This document shows, in pieces, positions 11,140-60,395 of a stretch of 64,000 nucleotides of DNA (the stretch's first letter is position 1; each line of letters begins with the position of its first letter). The stretch covers positions 2,226,322 through 2,290,321 of the forward strand of contig JABAKD010000030.1 in the NCBI GenBank assembly GCA_012845835.1. The letters run 5' to 3'. Source of the stretch: Undaria pinnatifida. Lineage: Eukaryota > Sar > Phaeophyceae > Laminariales > Alariaceae. A program made the position numbers and the translations under genes. The notes beneath the pieces are model-generated. The model made no database searches. It was not told where the DNA came from and saw only the letters and a program-made list of their open reading frames with translations.

Positions 11140-11790
11140 GACGCTGCGTGGTCTTGCAGAGGTAGGCTCGTTTTTTTAGGGAAGTGGAGTGATGTGCATT
11201 GACGGTGCGTGCGCAGCTCTAACGTAGCGCATTCACCGTGTCGATTGGCGGCTTTGTGGCTTGAACGGGGCCAGTGTGACGAAGCCAGGTTTCGTGTGGC
11301 TATTGTGGTGCATATAGTTTTAGCATCCGCCCATAGGCAGACGCGTAGGATTATGTTAGCAACCGCCGAGGTGGACGGGTGGTGTCCCATATGCCCCATG
11401 GGAGACCGTCCCACTAGTGGAACGGGTGGTAGCCTTTTGTTTTGCCGCTGGCAGCATAAAGCTATTAATTAATTTTTGTGATGTTGTTTCGTACTGACAG
11501 CAACCAAACAATATGATATAACTTTCCTCCTGCCGGCACCGCTGTCGCGACGATTCGTGGAACCGCCTGTCACGTATTTGATTTCATGTTCCGCCCGGCT
11601 TGGTGCCTCGCTGTTTCATTGTGTACCATCCTCCGGTAAGGCCTACCGCCTGGTGGGATTCGGCATCGGTGTGCACATGTGTTCGTCCTTCTCCCGCACC
11701 CTTCTCAGAAGATCGCATACCAGATGTTGTTGGTGCATCCATGATTTAGGAATTGGAACCCGTTGCCGATTGCAGGTAGGTCGCTCTCGA
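11140..11790. other. 3' flank of the USP gene
   Basis: Probably the 3' UTR and start of the intergenic region. AT-rich segments occur around 11460-11475 (GCTATTAATTAATTTTTGTG), but no poly(A) signal can be assigned with confidence. No open frame here shows a domain. Confidence 0.4.
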
Positions 11791-12063
11791 CGCGTGCTAC
11801 GATAAAGGTGTAGTATTAAGGTATACCTTTTTTTGGCGAAAATTGTTCTGAATGATGGGGCTCCTTAACCCCAAATCGTCGGAAATTTGACCATTTTTTT
11901 TCGCCCCGTTCTCGTTGTGTGCTAGGCCATGGGATTTTTCATCCGGTGTATGCAGCAGCTTTTTATTTTCTCTCGAGATCAGTTTTTGGGAGAGGTCTTG
12001 AGCTCCCAAATTTAGGAACTCCTCGGAAAAAAAGTGGTTGGTGCACCTCTGTCGTAGCACGCG
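11791..12063 (+). mobile_element. Foldback element D, copy 1
   Basis: About 273 bp, bounded by CGCGTGCTACGATAAAGGT on the left and ACCTCTGTCGTAGCACGCG on the right, which are inverted copies. A second copy at 13565-13820 shares ends and interior, including GGTATACCTTTTTTTGGC, CCATGGGATTTTTC and GGTCTTGAGCTCCCAAATT. No coding capacity. Confidence 0.8.
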
Positions 12064-13564
12064 TCTCTCAGCCCTCTCCACCACGCGTCATTATCCCGTT
12101 CGGCTCTCTCCCCACTACCCACTTTTTCTACTGTGCCTTGCACCCTCTTACCCGTGCCATATACAACGTGGCCTGCGGTAACCGAGCTGTTTCCCTGCTC
12201 CCTGCGGGGTTCGCCACAACCAGATTCTCGCCCGATGCTTTTGGCCCAGAACGGATTTTATGTACGTTTTCCTTGCAGAAGAAGAGTCCGTCGAAGTGTG
12301 TCCTCCCTTTCCATGTGCACCTTTCATAAGCAATAAGGGTCGACGCTGGGGGTGAGGGGATCAGCACAATTTCGTCGAGAATCCGCACCACCTGCGTACA
12401 CGCTATCCGGTTGAAAACAACGGCACATAATCAAACTGCGTCGAAGTGAAAGGCTGCTGTCAACACTCTCCCTCCCCCCTACTACTTTTATGCAACAAGC
12501 CGTGGGTTGTTCATGCTCACCTCGGCGGGACTCAACTGGTGGAAGCGCTGGCGGAAAAAATCATGTGGTGACCTCCATGACGTGCGATATAGGTGGGGCC
12601 GCCAACTCGCTGATGGCCGTCGCCGACATCTGAGCCGTTCTGCGGTAGCCCGCCCAACATTTTATATAACGAAATTGCCGGTTTTGAAACCAGCTTCGGG
12701 TTGTACTTCCTGAAATTCGGTGCCCCTTGCGACCCCGACGCCATCGTTCGATAGCCCTTTGCAAACAAGGAAATGTGTGAAAACTTTTTTTTCGCAACAC
12801 TTTTTTCCTCGTGTCGAGCAGTATCATCATGAAACGTTCGTTGAAGAAAATACACTGGTTTCGGGGGAGGGGCTATCGTAGGATCATTTATTTGTGCCAT
12901 GGCGTGGTTTACTCCTCTCGCTCGACGCCAGTACGGTGTTTGCGGGAGATCAAGTTGGGTGGGGGTAGGAAATCATGTAATATCAGTATTGAAACCGATG
13001 AATGTCATAACCCAAAGCCAACCCAATGTTATGCAGAAGGCCTACTGCAGATGGGTAGGCAATTGGTTAGCCTTTTGCAAGTGGTGGTCAAACAGACCAA
13101 TACCCTCTGATTCCTTAACGAATGGCGTCGACAGCAAGACGGATATACCTGCGCGTGAAATCACAATGGATTCACAGCCCCCCTAGTTTTATAAACCAAC
13201 CAGGGCATTTATTAGTTGTTGCGCTTTTGCGCGCGTGCTATATTTGGGTGTAAAAGGCGAAATAAAAAATTGTAGGTCTTTTTTTCGCCGCAGGCGAACA
13301 ACGTTGTTTGGAGCGTTTTTTTCTAAATCGCTGTACAGGCTGGGCCAGCCAAGAAACTGCCAGAGACGTAGATTGGCCATGCCCCGCTCAATTTTACGTC
13401 CTCAGGTGTGTGGTTTTTGGACACGATGTTGATCATGGGCTGCCAACCGACAAATAGAAAGCCGGGTTTTTTATTTATTTATTTATTTATTTTTGTCCGC
13501 GAGATATGGCCAATATTGCGATCCGAAAAAAATGCAAAAAGCGCCCATAACTTGCGTAACAAGG
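12064..13564. other. Gene-free interval between two foldback copies
   Basis: Only short overlapping frames on both strands, none with a recognisable domain. A (TTTA)n-like run lies at about 13470-13495. No RNA gene was seen. Confidence 0.5.
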
Positions 13565-13820
13565 CGCGTGCTACGACAGAGGTATACCTTTTTTTGGCAA
13601 AAATGGTTTCTGAATGACGGGGATCCTTCACCAAAAACCGTCGGAAATACGACATTTCTTTTGCATGGTTCTCGTTGTGTCCCTTAGCCATGGGATTTTT
13701 CTTCCCGCAGCAGTTTCATTTTTCTCCAAAATCAGTTTTTGGGAAAGGTCTTGAGCTCCCAAATTGAGGAACCTTGAGGAAAAAAAACAATGGTTGGTGC
13801 ACCTCTATCGTAGCATGCGT
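13565..13820 (+). mobile_element. Foldback element D, copy 2
   Basis: Direct relative of 11791-12063 with ends GCGCGTGCTACGACAGAGGT and ACCTCTATCGTAGCATGCGT. A few short deletions relative to copy 1 indicate independent decay. Confidence 0.8.
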
Positions 13821-16800
13821 CACAAAAAAAAAAGGCCGGCTTTCCGTTTTGTGTGTGTGTGCACATGCGGTTCAAATACGTCGTTAAACTATGAGATCAA
13901 AATTCTCAAAACTGAGCGGGGCATCGCAAAAATGTCATTTTCTCCATTTTTTGTCCAAAACACGTGACTTATAATGTGCCATCGAGTTTTGGTAACATAT
14001 ATATATATATTGATGGGTGGCGAATTGGGTAATAAAACTTATATCGATGCTTTTCTCGGGCCTCCACCAATTTTCACCTCGATCGGGAACGACGATATTT
14101 ATGCGAATTTTTGTGTGGAAAAGTTGGAGCTTTTGAGTTTTCGCGGCTATCTCGGCGAGATCGAGTTGTTGTCAACCCTCATAGGGTTCGGCCGAAGAAG
14201 GCCGGCAAGTCCACGGTGTTGCCTTAGCCGAAGGGGTGAGGTTGACACCAAGTCTGCGTTTTGCAGATGGACGAGACCTGAGTGACGCCCAAAGGAAAAT
14301 AGGGGGGGGGGGGGGCGAGGGAAACCGCGGCTGAAAAAAACAAGGAGACGGCAGACAGGGACGGGGTAGCAAGGCCCCAGACCGACTAATGGGTAGAACC
14401 TGTCTATGTAATCCCAAGCTACTGCGTGCGGCTGCCTTGCTTGCGTTCTGTTCATCTTGCTCTCTGGATTGCCTGCTCCACCCCCGTCGGTTGTACAGTG
14501 TCAGCCGATACCGCGGTATTAACACCGCCGGTATGCAAGTTCTTGCTGAAGAACCACCTCCATTCCCCTTTCCCTTCCATCTCATTGTTTCCCTTTCTTC
14601 GTCCCTTTGTTACTAATTTACTCCTTTGTTTATATTTCCCTTTTTGCCTTGCTTGCCCTTCCTTTTTGTTTCTTTTCGGGTGCCCTTGAGGGCTATGGAG
14701 GCGATGCTATCGGTAAGGACATCATCGCCGGCGAAGATGTGTAGTAAGTGGTAGAGGACAGACCAGGCAGCACAATGCTCTTAACCCTCTACTTGTAGTT
14801 GCATTCGGAATCCATTCGGTGCCGCGCCGACGCCGGCTGCGGTTGGTGGTGTCGTCTGCTTCTTCACCAGTAGTATCAGCTGGCTGGGCTGGTTATCAGT
14901 ACTCTTCAGCTTCTCTTTTTTGCTTGCAAAGCTGTGTTTTGATCGAACTCTTTTTTGGTTGATCTCACAGCTGATGATGCAAGGGCGCACAAAAAAACAA
15001 AATTCTGGACCCTCACTCCAAACTTGTCATTTTGGGCCTAGCGGAGGGGGGGCACACTAAATCCTATATAAAGAACCATGCGACACTAATTCCTATGTTA
15101 AACAAAGTGACTTAGTTATAGACTGGCGGAGAATTTGCTTAGTCGAACAACAGACGAACCTCGACAGCGTACGTGTGAGGCCAGTGACACTTGGTGACGT
15201 CACCTGCTACAAGCTTAGTACATCTTCTTCGAGACCGCAACACCACGAGCTCGGCGGCAGCACAACTTGGTACCTACAAGCTCACACGCGGCGCGACAAG
15301 GCGCGGCGAGATTGTGTGAAACCGTCAAAACGCGGCGAAATTGAAATTTTCGCCGACGAACTTCCTCGTTTCGACCAGTTTTGCCGCATGCCACGCGTGT
15401 TTTGGCGTGTCTACTCGGCGGTGTCAACGCCCAAAACATCTTGATTCAAGCTTTGAGTGGAGCGGATGGTCTAATGTAATTTTAGGCGTAAGCAGTCATG
15501 GTCGGTTTAGGTACAAGAAAAGAACGTGGGAGCAAGTATAATGAGACGAGGAGAAAGGAGAGCCCTGTTGTTGGGGGCGGGAGAGGGGAGGATAGTTTCT
15601 GCAAAAAAAGCCTGTCTCGCGCATGAACGCAGCGACTTTTACACTATTTTTGCAAAGGCCGATCCTTGGCCAATCTTGGCCGATCCGGCGAAAAGGGGGA
15701 GGGGGGGGTAAGGGGGGAGGGCAAGCTTGGACGGGAGTCGGGGGAGCAACGATAACTAGCAGCAAGATCATCTGCTTGAACTATACCGTCGGTCTTTGGC
15801 GTCGATTTAATCCAGTTTGATACAACATATACACCAGAGGCCTTTTCGAAAATCCAAGTTGGACAGCACTTACACGACTTGACCACTACATGGTTGTGCA
15901 CGGCAACAAAGAACTCCGTCGATCGGGCTCCATGGTGCTTCCTTGCTGACCAACAAGCGACAACATGACGTTCAACGCCCCCAACAGTGTCCAAATCAAC
16001 GATAAACTATGAGAAAAAAAAAACACTCTTTTTGGTGTGGGAGGGGGGGGGGGGGGGGGGGTGGAGTGAGGGTCCAGCTTTTTCTTTTTGTGCGCCATTG
16101 GATGAAGTGCATTTTTGCATGAAGCATCGGCACAGACACTAACTGATTGTGCTCGATGTACAAATGGGTGGAAAGGTCAGTAAGGTGAAGAATAAGACGC
16201 ACACTGGTTGTGCTGGATGTACATAATAATAAAAATGTAGATGGGTGGATATATATCATAATTAATACTTCGAAGTAATAATTATGATGTGAAAACACAC
16301 ACCACAGGAGGGATGTGCTGGCGTAGGGGCAGCACCCAAAAAGCTGGGTTCCGAATGCAACTGTTAATACAACCACAATAGAGGGTTGGGAGCACTGCTG
16401 CCTGGCCGGGTCTGTCTGGTGTGTCCTCTACTTACTTGCTGTATCGTCGACGGTGGTGTGTGCCGATGTCATCACCTCACTATACCCCAAAACCGTACAA
16501 AAAAAGGAAAACAGAAAGGAAGGAACGGCAAATCCGAAGGGAAAACGCAAAGAAAGGGAAAAATATACGGGGAATCCTACCAGCCGTTGTATGCACAGCA
16601 GCACCAGGCAGTATACATACACGCGATACATGCATTCAATGCCCCGGGCACCAAAACTTCGGGCCGTGCAACGCGCCGGGTGACGAGAGTTACGAGTTAC
16701 GTTGCGCGATGTTGCGAGAACAACCTCCACGTCAGTTTTTCGCCGTTATCGTTTTCTTATTGTATCCAGTACCTGGTGGTCTTTAGTACCCGTGACGTAT

Positions 16801-17019
16801 ATAATATGATATCATGCCAGGGATCCGAGCCAGGACAGGGTGCTTGTCGCTTAAAGTTGACCTCTATTATTCTCCTTTTCACTCGGCACGAGTCACCCGA
16901 CAGCTGCTCGACACCATGGCGAGACGAGCGGTCCGATCCGGTCCGTTCTTTCTTGATGGCAGCCTCTCCTCGTTACTTGCCCAACCTCATCGCTCTCCTC
17001 ATGTTTTACAACGGCAGCA
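13821..17019. other. Gene-free interval
   Basis: No supported gene. It holds homopolymer G runs (about 14302 and 16043), pyrimidine-rich stretches and many overlapping short frames. The longest open frame (16386-17174) runs into dispersed repeat R1 at its 3' end and has no recognisable domain. Confidence 0.5.
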
Positions 17020-17345
17020 TATATACCCGCACGTCCTTAAAAACTCCGCCCTCCCCTCACCGGTTATGCGACTTACAGAATTCACTTGATAAACTGATGC
17101 ATTTCCTTCCACAGCTGTCAGATCTTGTCCCCCTCAGAAACGGGTTTTATAGTTTCCGCGCACAGACTGCCTAACATCACCCTGTTGACCCTGATAGCTA
17201 CACTGTAGTTGCAAGGGGAGTCGCCGACCTATATCCTTTATGAGGACACACAACCCGTACTACGCGCGATCGGAGGATCACACACAGCTTGCAAAGATGA
17301 GTTCGACAAAATATTCGATCTCACAGCTGGAGAGTGTATTTTAAT
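17020..17345 (+). repeat. Dispersed repeat R1, copy 2 (inverted relative to 400-725)
   Basis: It shows the R1 landmarks in the opposite orientation, ending with the fold-back motif at 17284-17330 and an AT-rich GTGTATTTTAATTTTTACAA segment. A short related piece (CACCCTGTTGACCCTGGTAA) lies at 30137-30190. Confidence 0.65.
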
Positions 17346-17431
17346 TTTTACAATATACAAATCCCATGGTAAATTATACTGAGTATTATTTTCCGCGATC
17401 AAGTCACTCACAATAATACAGCAGCAGTAGC

Positions 17432-18256
<825 letters not shown>

Positions 18257-18289
18257 AGTAGGAGTAGTCGGGGGGCGGGGGGGCAGCAA

Positions 18290-18450
18290 GGCGGTGGTGT
18301 GCCACTCCAATATGATCGCCTTTATTTTACTGGGGGAAAAGGCGCCTTATTAATTCGAGGTTATTATTTTTAATAGAGTGCACTTTTCCCTTGTCGCGGC
18401 AAGCGATTTAGACCGCCTTATATAGGGATACCACCATCGTGTTCCCTCAT
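18290..18450. repeat. Single relative of the 84-bp GACCGCCTTATATAGGGAT repeat
   Basis: Contains GAGTGCAC, CGCGGCAAGCGATTTAGACC and GCCTTATATAGGGATACC, the landmarks of the tandem array at 45808-46092. This copy stands alone, between the AGT array and the large gene. Confidence 0.6.
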
Positions 18451-18872
18451 TATTAGGGACCCCGATCCGAGAAGCATGAAACTTATCGCCCGACTTTCGT
18501 CGTAGCAGTTGATGAGTTTTTTTTTTTGAAAACCAAGAAGAAAATGAACATTCTATTTTAGATCCGCAACCAGCTTTTGGAACCACACCTACATCGAATC
18601 TCCAGGTTCCTACCAGGTACTGGTATATAATACGAATAGGGGGCTAGGTCTTGCCCACACGTAGTCTTTGCCTTGGCCTTGCCTGCTGCATAGCGCCCAC
18701 GGCAGATCGACACCCACAACACAGGGGTAGAACGTAGGAGCTCCTCTTGGCGCCTACGTGTCGGTGCAGGGTCTAAACAGGCATCGCACGGAAAAACGGA
18801 GGTGGTTTTGAGCTTGGCGGAAGACGCGACCACAAGCAGTAGTACTAGTCCTGTAGACTAGTACGAAGAAAC

Positions 18873-54642
<35,770 letters not shown>

Positions 54643-54664
54643 AGTTCACCCCACCGTCCACCCA

Positions 54665-55345
54665 CCCATACCCACCCCTGTCCTTTAGTGAAGAATTACC
54701 GCCTTTTCACGAAGAATCACCGTCTTTAGCTGTTGGCGAAGAATAGCTAGCTTTTAGGGAAAGATCGCCGATGTTTTGCGACGGTTATCTTTGTTTTTGG
54801 CTCTTTAGCGCGAAGAACGCTGAATTTTAGAGAAAAAATCGCTGGCTTTGTCCTTGTGGCAACTAAAATGCGAAGAATCGCTGTTTTTTTTGCAAGAGCT
54901 CGCTTGTTTTCATTCGTAGCGAAGCGTCACTGCATTTTTAGAGAAGATTTGCAGGGTGTCGGCTTTTCGCGCAGAACTGCTGGCTTTTAGCTAGGAAGAA
55001 CCGCGGGATTTTAGCGAAAAATGGCAGGCTTTCATTCCTAGCGAGGCATCTCTGCCTCTTGGCAAGATGTCGCTGGATTTTCGCGAAAATCGTTGGCTTT
55101 TAGGGCAAAATCGCTGGCTTTCATTCGTAGCGAGGCATCTCTGACTTTTGGCGAGATGTCGCCGGCTTTTGGCGAGATGTCGCTGGCTTTTGGCGAATAG
55201 TTGCTGGCTTTTAGGGCGAAAACACTCTATTTCGAGTCGACATCTGGCTGGCTTTTATGCCAAAATCGCTGCCTTTTACAGACAAGCCATTGGCGGGAAA
55301 ACGCTTGCTTTTAGCAATGAAATGGTTGTTTTTAGCGAAAAGTCG
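54665..55345. repeat. Degenerate minisatellite after the stop codon
   Basis: A unit near 25-35 bp, built on GCGAAGAATCGCTGGCTTTTA, recurs about 20 times from directly after the stop codon. Variants include GCGAGATGTCGCTGGCTTTT and GCGAAAATCGTTGGCTTTTA. Most units hold a short palindrome (GCGA...TCGC). It probably overlaps the 3' UTR. Confidence 0.85.
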
Positions 55346-58135
55346 GGGGTTGCTGTGTGCGGGTGACTGTGGGGTGATGTCGGGCGGGAATGGTGACATG
55401 TTGGCCTTGGCGTGATGTTGGGGGGGGCGGGGGGCGGGAGAGAGGTGGCATGTTCCATTGACCGTCGCGTGATGTGGGGGGGAGGGGTGGCATATCCCCT
55501 CGCCCGGAAAAAACTTCAAGCGCAAGGATGGGGTTGGGTAGGCTTTCTCTTTCAGGGGAGGGGTGTGTGGATGGGGGCAGTTACGAGTGTTACGAGGGAT
55601 CGAGGGCAGAAAATGCAGGGCCTAATGCACGCAAAATCTGAAACGATAGGCATACTCTGGCGGGCTAGAGCGAGAAGGAGTTCCGGAAAGGGAGGCATGA
55701 GGGGGGGGGGCTTGGCTGGGCTGGGCTGGGCTGGGCTGGAGGCGTTCCGTGTCGTATCATACATCGCGCGTGGTCGAGAAGCTCGAGGAGTGATGTTTTA
55801 GACGCACGCTTGGATGGTTATATCTAGACCGCCGAGCTCCATACGATATCGAGTAAAAACTACGATGAAAGTACATATACACAGCAGTAGTATCGAAACA
55901 ATAACAGCAGTGCGTATGATACAACACGGAGAGAACGATTAACAAACGTCTCGTTTGTCGTGGCGGCTTTGTTTCTGTGATTTAGCTTTAATTTGTCCCG
56001 TTAATGCTCCTCTCAGAATACATACAAGTACGTGTTTTTTTTTTGGAATTTGTTCTTCGCTGTTTTTTTGTTTTTGTTTGTCGTTGAATTTTTTTTTGTC
56101 TTCTGTCCAATATTCCACTATGGATGAAAATATAAGTTCCGTTGGGGTGTTAGTATGGATACGAAACGGTCCTTATATTTCCGTTGACATTGGTACATGT
56201 CTACTACTGCTGTAGCTGTAGCCCTTTCCTGTTTCTTCCTTCTGCCTTTAATTTCCTTACCTGCTGAGTGAGACGCGGGTGGTTCCATCAATACAGCGAT
56301 CGAAGCTGTGATAACTGCTATATTGCGAAAGCTGTGCCGGCTATAAGGTTTTTACCGTATAGGTTCGGGATTGGGAGATAGGTTTTACCGTATGAGTTCG
56401 GGACTGGGATTGGGGATGGATTTAGCCGTACTCTATTTTTTCCCGATTTGACTGTTTTTCTTGGGCGGCACAGCCCCGCGCAGTAGTTGTCAAAGGGTAA
56501 TTGCCTGGTCTCATATTGGTGTCGGTGCCCCAATGCTCTCTCTTGTGTCTAGTCAGTTCTTCACGACGCTCGTCGAAATAGGGAGCAGCGGCCATCAATC
56601 GGTGGGTGGGGAATTGGGGGGCGGGGGGCTTTGTCAGGGGGGGGGGGGGGGGGGGGTATGTGAGATAAATGGGACGTGCCGTTCGCGTAGATGGTTCGAA
56701 CGCGCACGGCGCCTTCTATAATGCGTATTCCGTTTTGATATTTTTCGCGGAGACAAAATTGTAGCCCAAAGTTTTTGCTCGTCTGGATGGTTTCTAGAGT
56801 GCTGTGACGGGTTGTCGCGACAAGCGGCGGTGGTGCAGGGGAAGAGCGGGGGGTGGGTGGAGTGGGTGGGGTGATCCGGGTGACCAGTGCGGTGATGGCG
56901 GGGTACGAAAAGGTGGGAGGGGGGGGGAGGGAGGGGGATAGGTGAATCCGCGGCCACCAAGACATTGACCTGTTGAGTGTTGGGTGGTGTGTGTGAGCGT
57001 GACCGTGTGAATTTGTGAACGTGTGGATGTGTTTTATTTACGTGTTCTCGACCATTAGCAGTGGAGGGAAGGAAGGGGGGGGGGGGACATTGTATACCAG
57101 GTACGTGCAATAGTAATGTTTAGGTTCCACAGGCTCCAGGAAAAGAGAAGGGCGAAAACATGTTCTTTTTTCTTGGTTCCGAGCGCAGTGGGGGTGAAGA
57201 TAGGGGACTGGCCACGGAGCACGCGGAACGTGCGATACTTAACACTGTTAGCGTTTTTTGCACTGGGATGCTGCCCGATTTTCAGCCCCAGGTGGTTTAT
57301 CATAGCAAGGAAAGTTGCAAACGGGGGCAAAAACTGCCCCGACCTGACGATTCGTAGGTCCGCGGTTAACTGCGCGCTGACCGTTTCCTTCACACCCCTG
57401 GTGGTCAGACCCGAGTTGACTGCTCATTTTTGGTTTGCTACTTCAGTGTTTTTCTCATTTTGCTTGTGTTTCTTGTTTTTCCTTTTTTTTTTTTTCTTGT
57501 TCTGTTTTTGTTTTTGGTTTTGGTTTTAGTTGTTTTTCTGTCCGGTTAAGGCGGCGGCATCTTGGACAATGGCACCGCGAAAACGGTGTTATTTCCCCCC
57601 CGGGGGGGCTGTGGTTACCCTGGTGACAGCAGACGGACAGACAGAATGTATGACAGGACAGACAGACAGACCAGGCAGACAGACACCAGTAGTGGCAGCA
57701 GTAAGCAGCGGTAACAGTAGCCAAGCCACTTGCGGCATAGCGTACAGTAGTATTCACAGCGCTCCGGGGCAGCATGTGTATGTATGTGTTGCAGTAGCAG
57801 TAGCGGTGGTATATATCTCCCGCTCTTGTTCTGAGACGCGGGGTGGTACGGGCCGTATATACGATGCACGGGGAAAGGAGAGGTAGGTTATTTTTGCCCA
57901 CCCCACTCATCACCGGCCCATCCTCCTGTTTTGGTTTTTCCCAAGTCGTAGAAAAAAAAGGGCTGAAATGGGTTTATCAAGGGTGTATAGGGGGGGCGGG
58001 GGGGGTCGATAGCAACGTGATTTGGGCATGCGCTGTCGGTCGGTATGAAAGAAACGGTCGATAGGAGGGAGGGATGAATGGATGCATGGGCGGGCGGACA
58101 GAAGACGCGGGAGCAAGCTGCTGCAGTCGTGAAAT
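55346..58135. other. Intergenic interval
   Basis: No supported gene. It holds G runs (about 56637-56656), a short duplication of TTTTACCGTAT.GGTTCGGGA.TGGGA at 56348-56410, a CAGACAGA-type repeat near 57645-57685, and many T runs. No domain is recognisable in any frame. Confidence 0.5.
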
Positions 58136-58158
58136 ATATATATATATATATATATATT
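58136..58158. repeat. AT dinucleotide repeat
   Basis: About eleven TA units. Two further short TA runs lie at 13998-14012 and 42850-42862. Confidence 0.95.
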
Positions 58159-58699
58159 TATGTTGTTGTGACCCTCATTCGTTGTAGGTAGGTGGTAGGT
58201 AAGGTTTATTTTTTTCGTTGACATCAACAGCTGACGGCGAAGAAAAAGTGAGAAGTAGTGTTCGATAGGGTTGGAGCTCGTAGCCACTGCTCGTGCTTCG
58301 CTGTTGATCTTGGTAGTATATAGTAGAAGTAGAAGTAGCCCGCTAGCCCGCGGCGGTGCTCATAAGAAAGGCTGGTGAGCACGCGCTGCTGCTTCACGTG
58401 TGTTTTCTTATCGGTATTTTTTTTTTCGTCTTCTTTGTTTTTTGTTCCTTGGCTTTTTTAGTTTTGCTTTATTTTCCTCCTCCTTCTCCTGCTTCCCCTC
58501 CTCCTCTTCGCCCGCCTGTTTGTCATTCTTGGGTCTTGGCCCCATTTGGGGGTCTTTTACGTCGTTTATTGCGCGCTTTCCGGACAGAGGCTGTTGTGGT
58601 GGGGGGGGAGGGCATGTGGCTTGCTGTCCCGGTTTTTTCTCTCTTCTGCTTGTTCTTTTCTGGTGTCGTTCTGCATTTTGATGAGTTGATTGGTTATTG

Positions 58700-58790
58700 A
58701 TAGGTTGGTTAATTGATTGATTGGTTGATTGATTGGTTGATTATTTGGTTGATTAATTGATTCGTTGCTTGAGTGCTTGATTCTTTGATT
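58700..58790. repeat. TTGATTGGTTGAT-type tetranucleotide repeat
   Basis: Imperfect TTGA/TTGG repeats, followed by TTGATT variants. Confidence 0.9.
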
Positions 58791-60059
58791 GTCACACTCA
58801 TGCTGTTATTATTACACGCAGAAACAAACAGCAGTAAGTAGTACGCGTGCCTCCTTCTATCCCTGCGGAGGATGGTAGGTCGTGTCGGTACGTAGATATC
58901 ATACATTTCATGTATACCAGTACAGAGTACATGCAGGCACATAAACAAATGCGTTTTCCTTTGACCGAATTATTGTCGCTGTATGGTTGGTTATATTATC
59001 TTCCCGGTATCTACCTCCTGTTCTCAGGTGATGGTGGCGATATTGAAGCGGTGATGCCGTAGAAAGGCGTTTTCTGCTGCTTGCCGCGATTTAGCGCCAG
59101 CCCATAATCGTATTGGGCCGGTCACGCCGCAGATTGTCCTAGGTATTTTCTGCTGCTTGCTGCGATTTAGCGCTGGCGTGTCGTCCGTTTTTGGCGCTCT
59201 GCTGTGAGCGAGTGACGACGCGCACCCGGGGGGCGGAGGTAGGGCGATGGTGCGTGTTTTTTGGGGTGGGTGATGTTATGTTGCATCGGCTCTTCTGCGA
59301 TTATTATACTTGGAATCGTGAGGGTGTCATTCATTCTGGTGATTGTTGTGGTTGATATTTTTGTTGCTGTTTCTGCTATACAAGAAGCGAGGCCAGTACA
59401 CCACCACCACCAAGTAAGGTGTATATTTTATTAAACCGCGCGGTGCCGGGGTGTGGTTGTGGTACCGACGACGTGATTTTCCGTTTATGAGGTAGGTAGG
59501 TAATATTATTTAATCGACCTACCGACGAACAACATCCTATTCTATGATCTTTGTCAAGAAGCAGCAACCTTTGTGGCTGCTAGCGGCGGCGGCAGCACTG
59601 TGTGCAGCAATCGACTGGACATGTCGATAACTGGCTTCTTCCTCGTTGGTCTTTTTTTGCGAGAACAGATTAATCGGTATACTGTGCCAACCGCCGGATG
59701 CTGGTTGAAGAATAGACTACCATTGGCGGATTGATTCCCGATTGGAGTCGGGCGAGAGCAGAAATTGCCTCACAACTTTTTGTTCGTCAAGGAGTCGCCT
59801 CGTCGGAGCCGCCAGATGACAGAAAAAAATACGCTCAATATACATGTGGAATTGTTTTGGGCCGAAATAGTCCTTGGTAGAATTATCCTTTTGGCCGTGA
59901 CAAAATTCAGGGGATTAACATATATTCATTAAGTAATGCTTCTGCCAAAACACGCAACTCTGCTTGCAAAGGTGAGCATCGCTGATCGAACTCACAGCTG
60001 ACGTATTTAATTCAATTTTATGTAATACACCCTGGTAGATCATCTAATATCACAACCAT
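58791..60059. other. Intergenic interval
   Basis: No supported gene. A segment TTTTCTGCTGCTTGC.GCGATTTAGCGC is duplicated at about 59070 and 59147. One fold-back motif lies at 59961-60005. Confidence 0.5.
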
Positions 60060-60395
60060 GCATACTCATACTACAGTAGGTAGTAGTAGTAGAATATCAA
60101 TGCATGGTTGATTTATTCGCCTATTATAGTCTCTTTTGGTTTTGCGGCTGCAGACGGTATTGAACCACAACAACAGCACCAACGGCTCGCTAGATGTTGG
60201 CGCTATAGTATACCCGGTGAATACGAGTAGTCTAATACCCATACATACTCAAGAGTATAACAGTGGTACAAACAACAACGCACGGTTGACTATATTTTCT
60301 CGTTTGCTTCGCCGGCTACAGTCGGTATTGGACCACAACAACAGCAACAACGGCTCGCTAGAAGACGCTGGCACTCAGTCCGTTAGTTATTCCCC
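60060..60395. repeat. 167-bp tandem duplication
   Basis: GGTATTG.ACCACAACAACAGC and AACGGCTCGCTAGA occur at about 60156 and 60324, with similar upstream flanks (CATACTCA, ATG/ACGGTTGA). Open frames across it are not matched by any family I recognise. Confidence 0.8.

Noticed and set aside
16386-17174. 262-codon open frame on the + strand
   Set aside because: No domain, a Lys/Gly low-complexity middle, and its last third is the dispersed repeat R1. Other frames on both strands are equally open.
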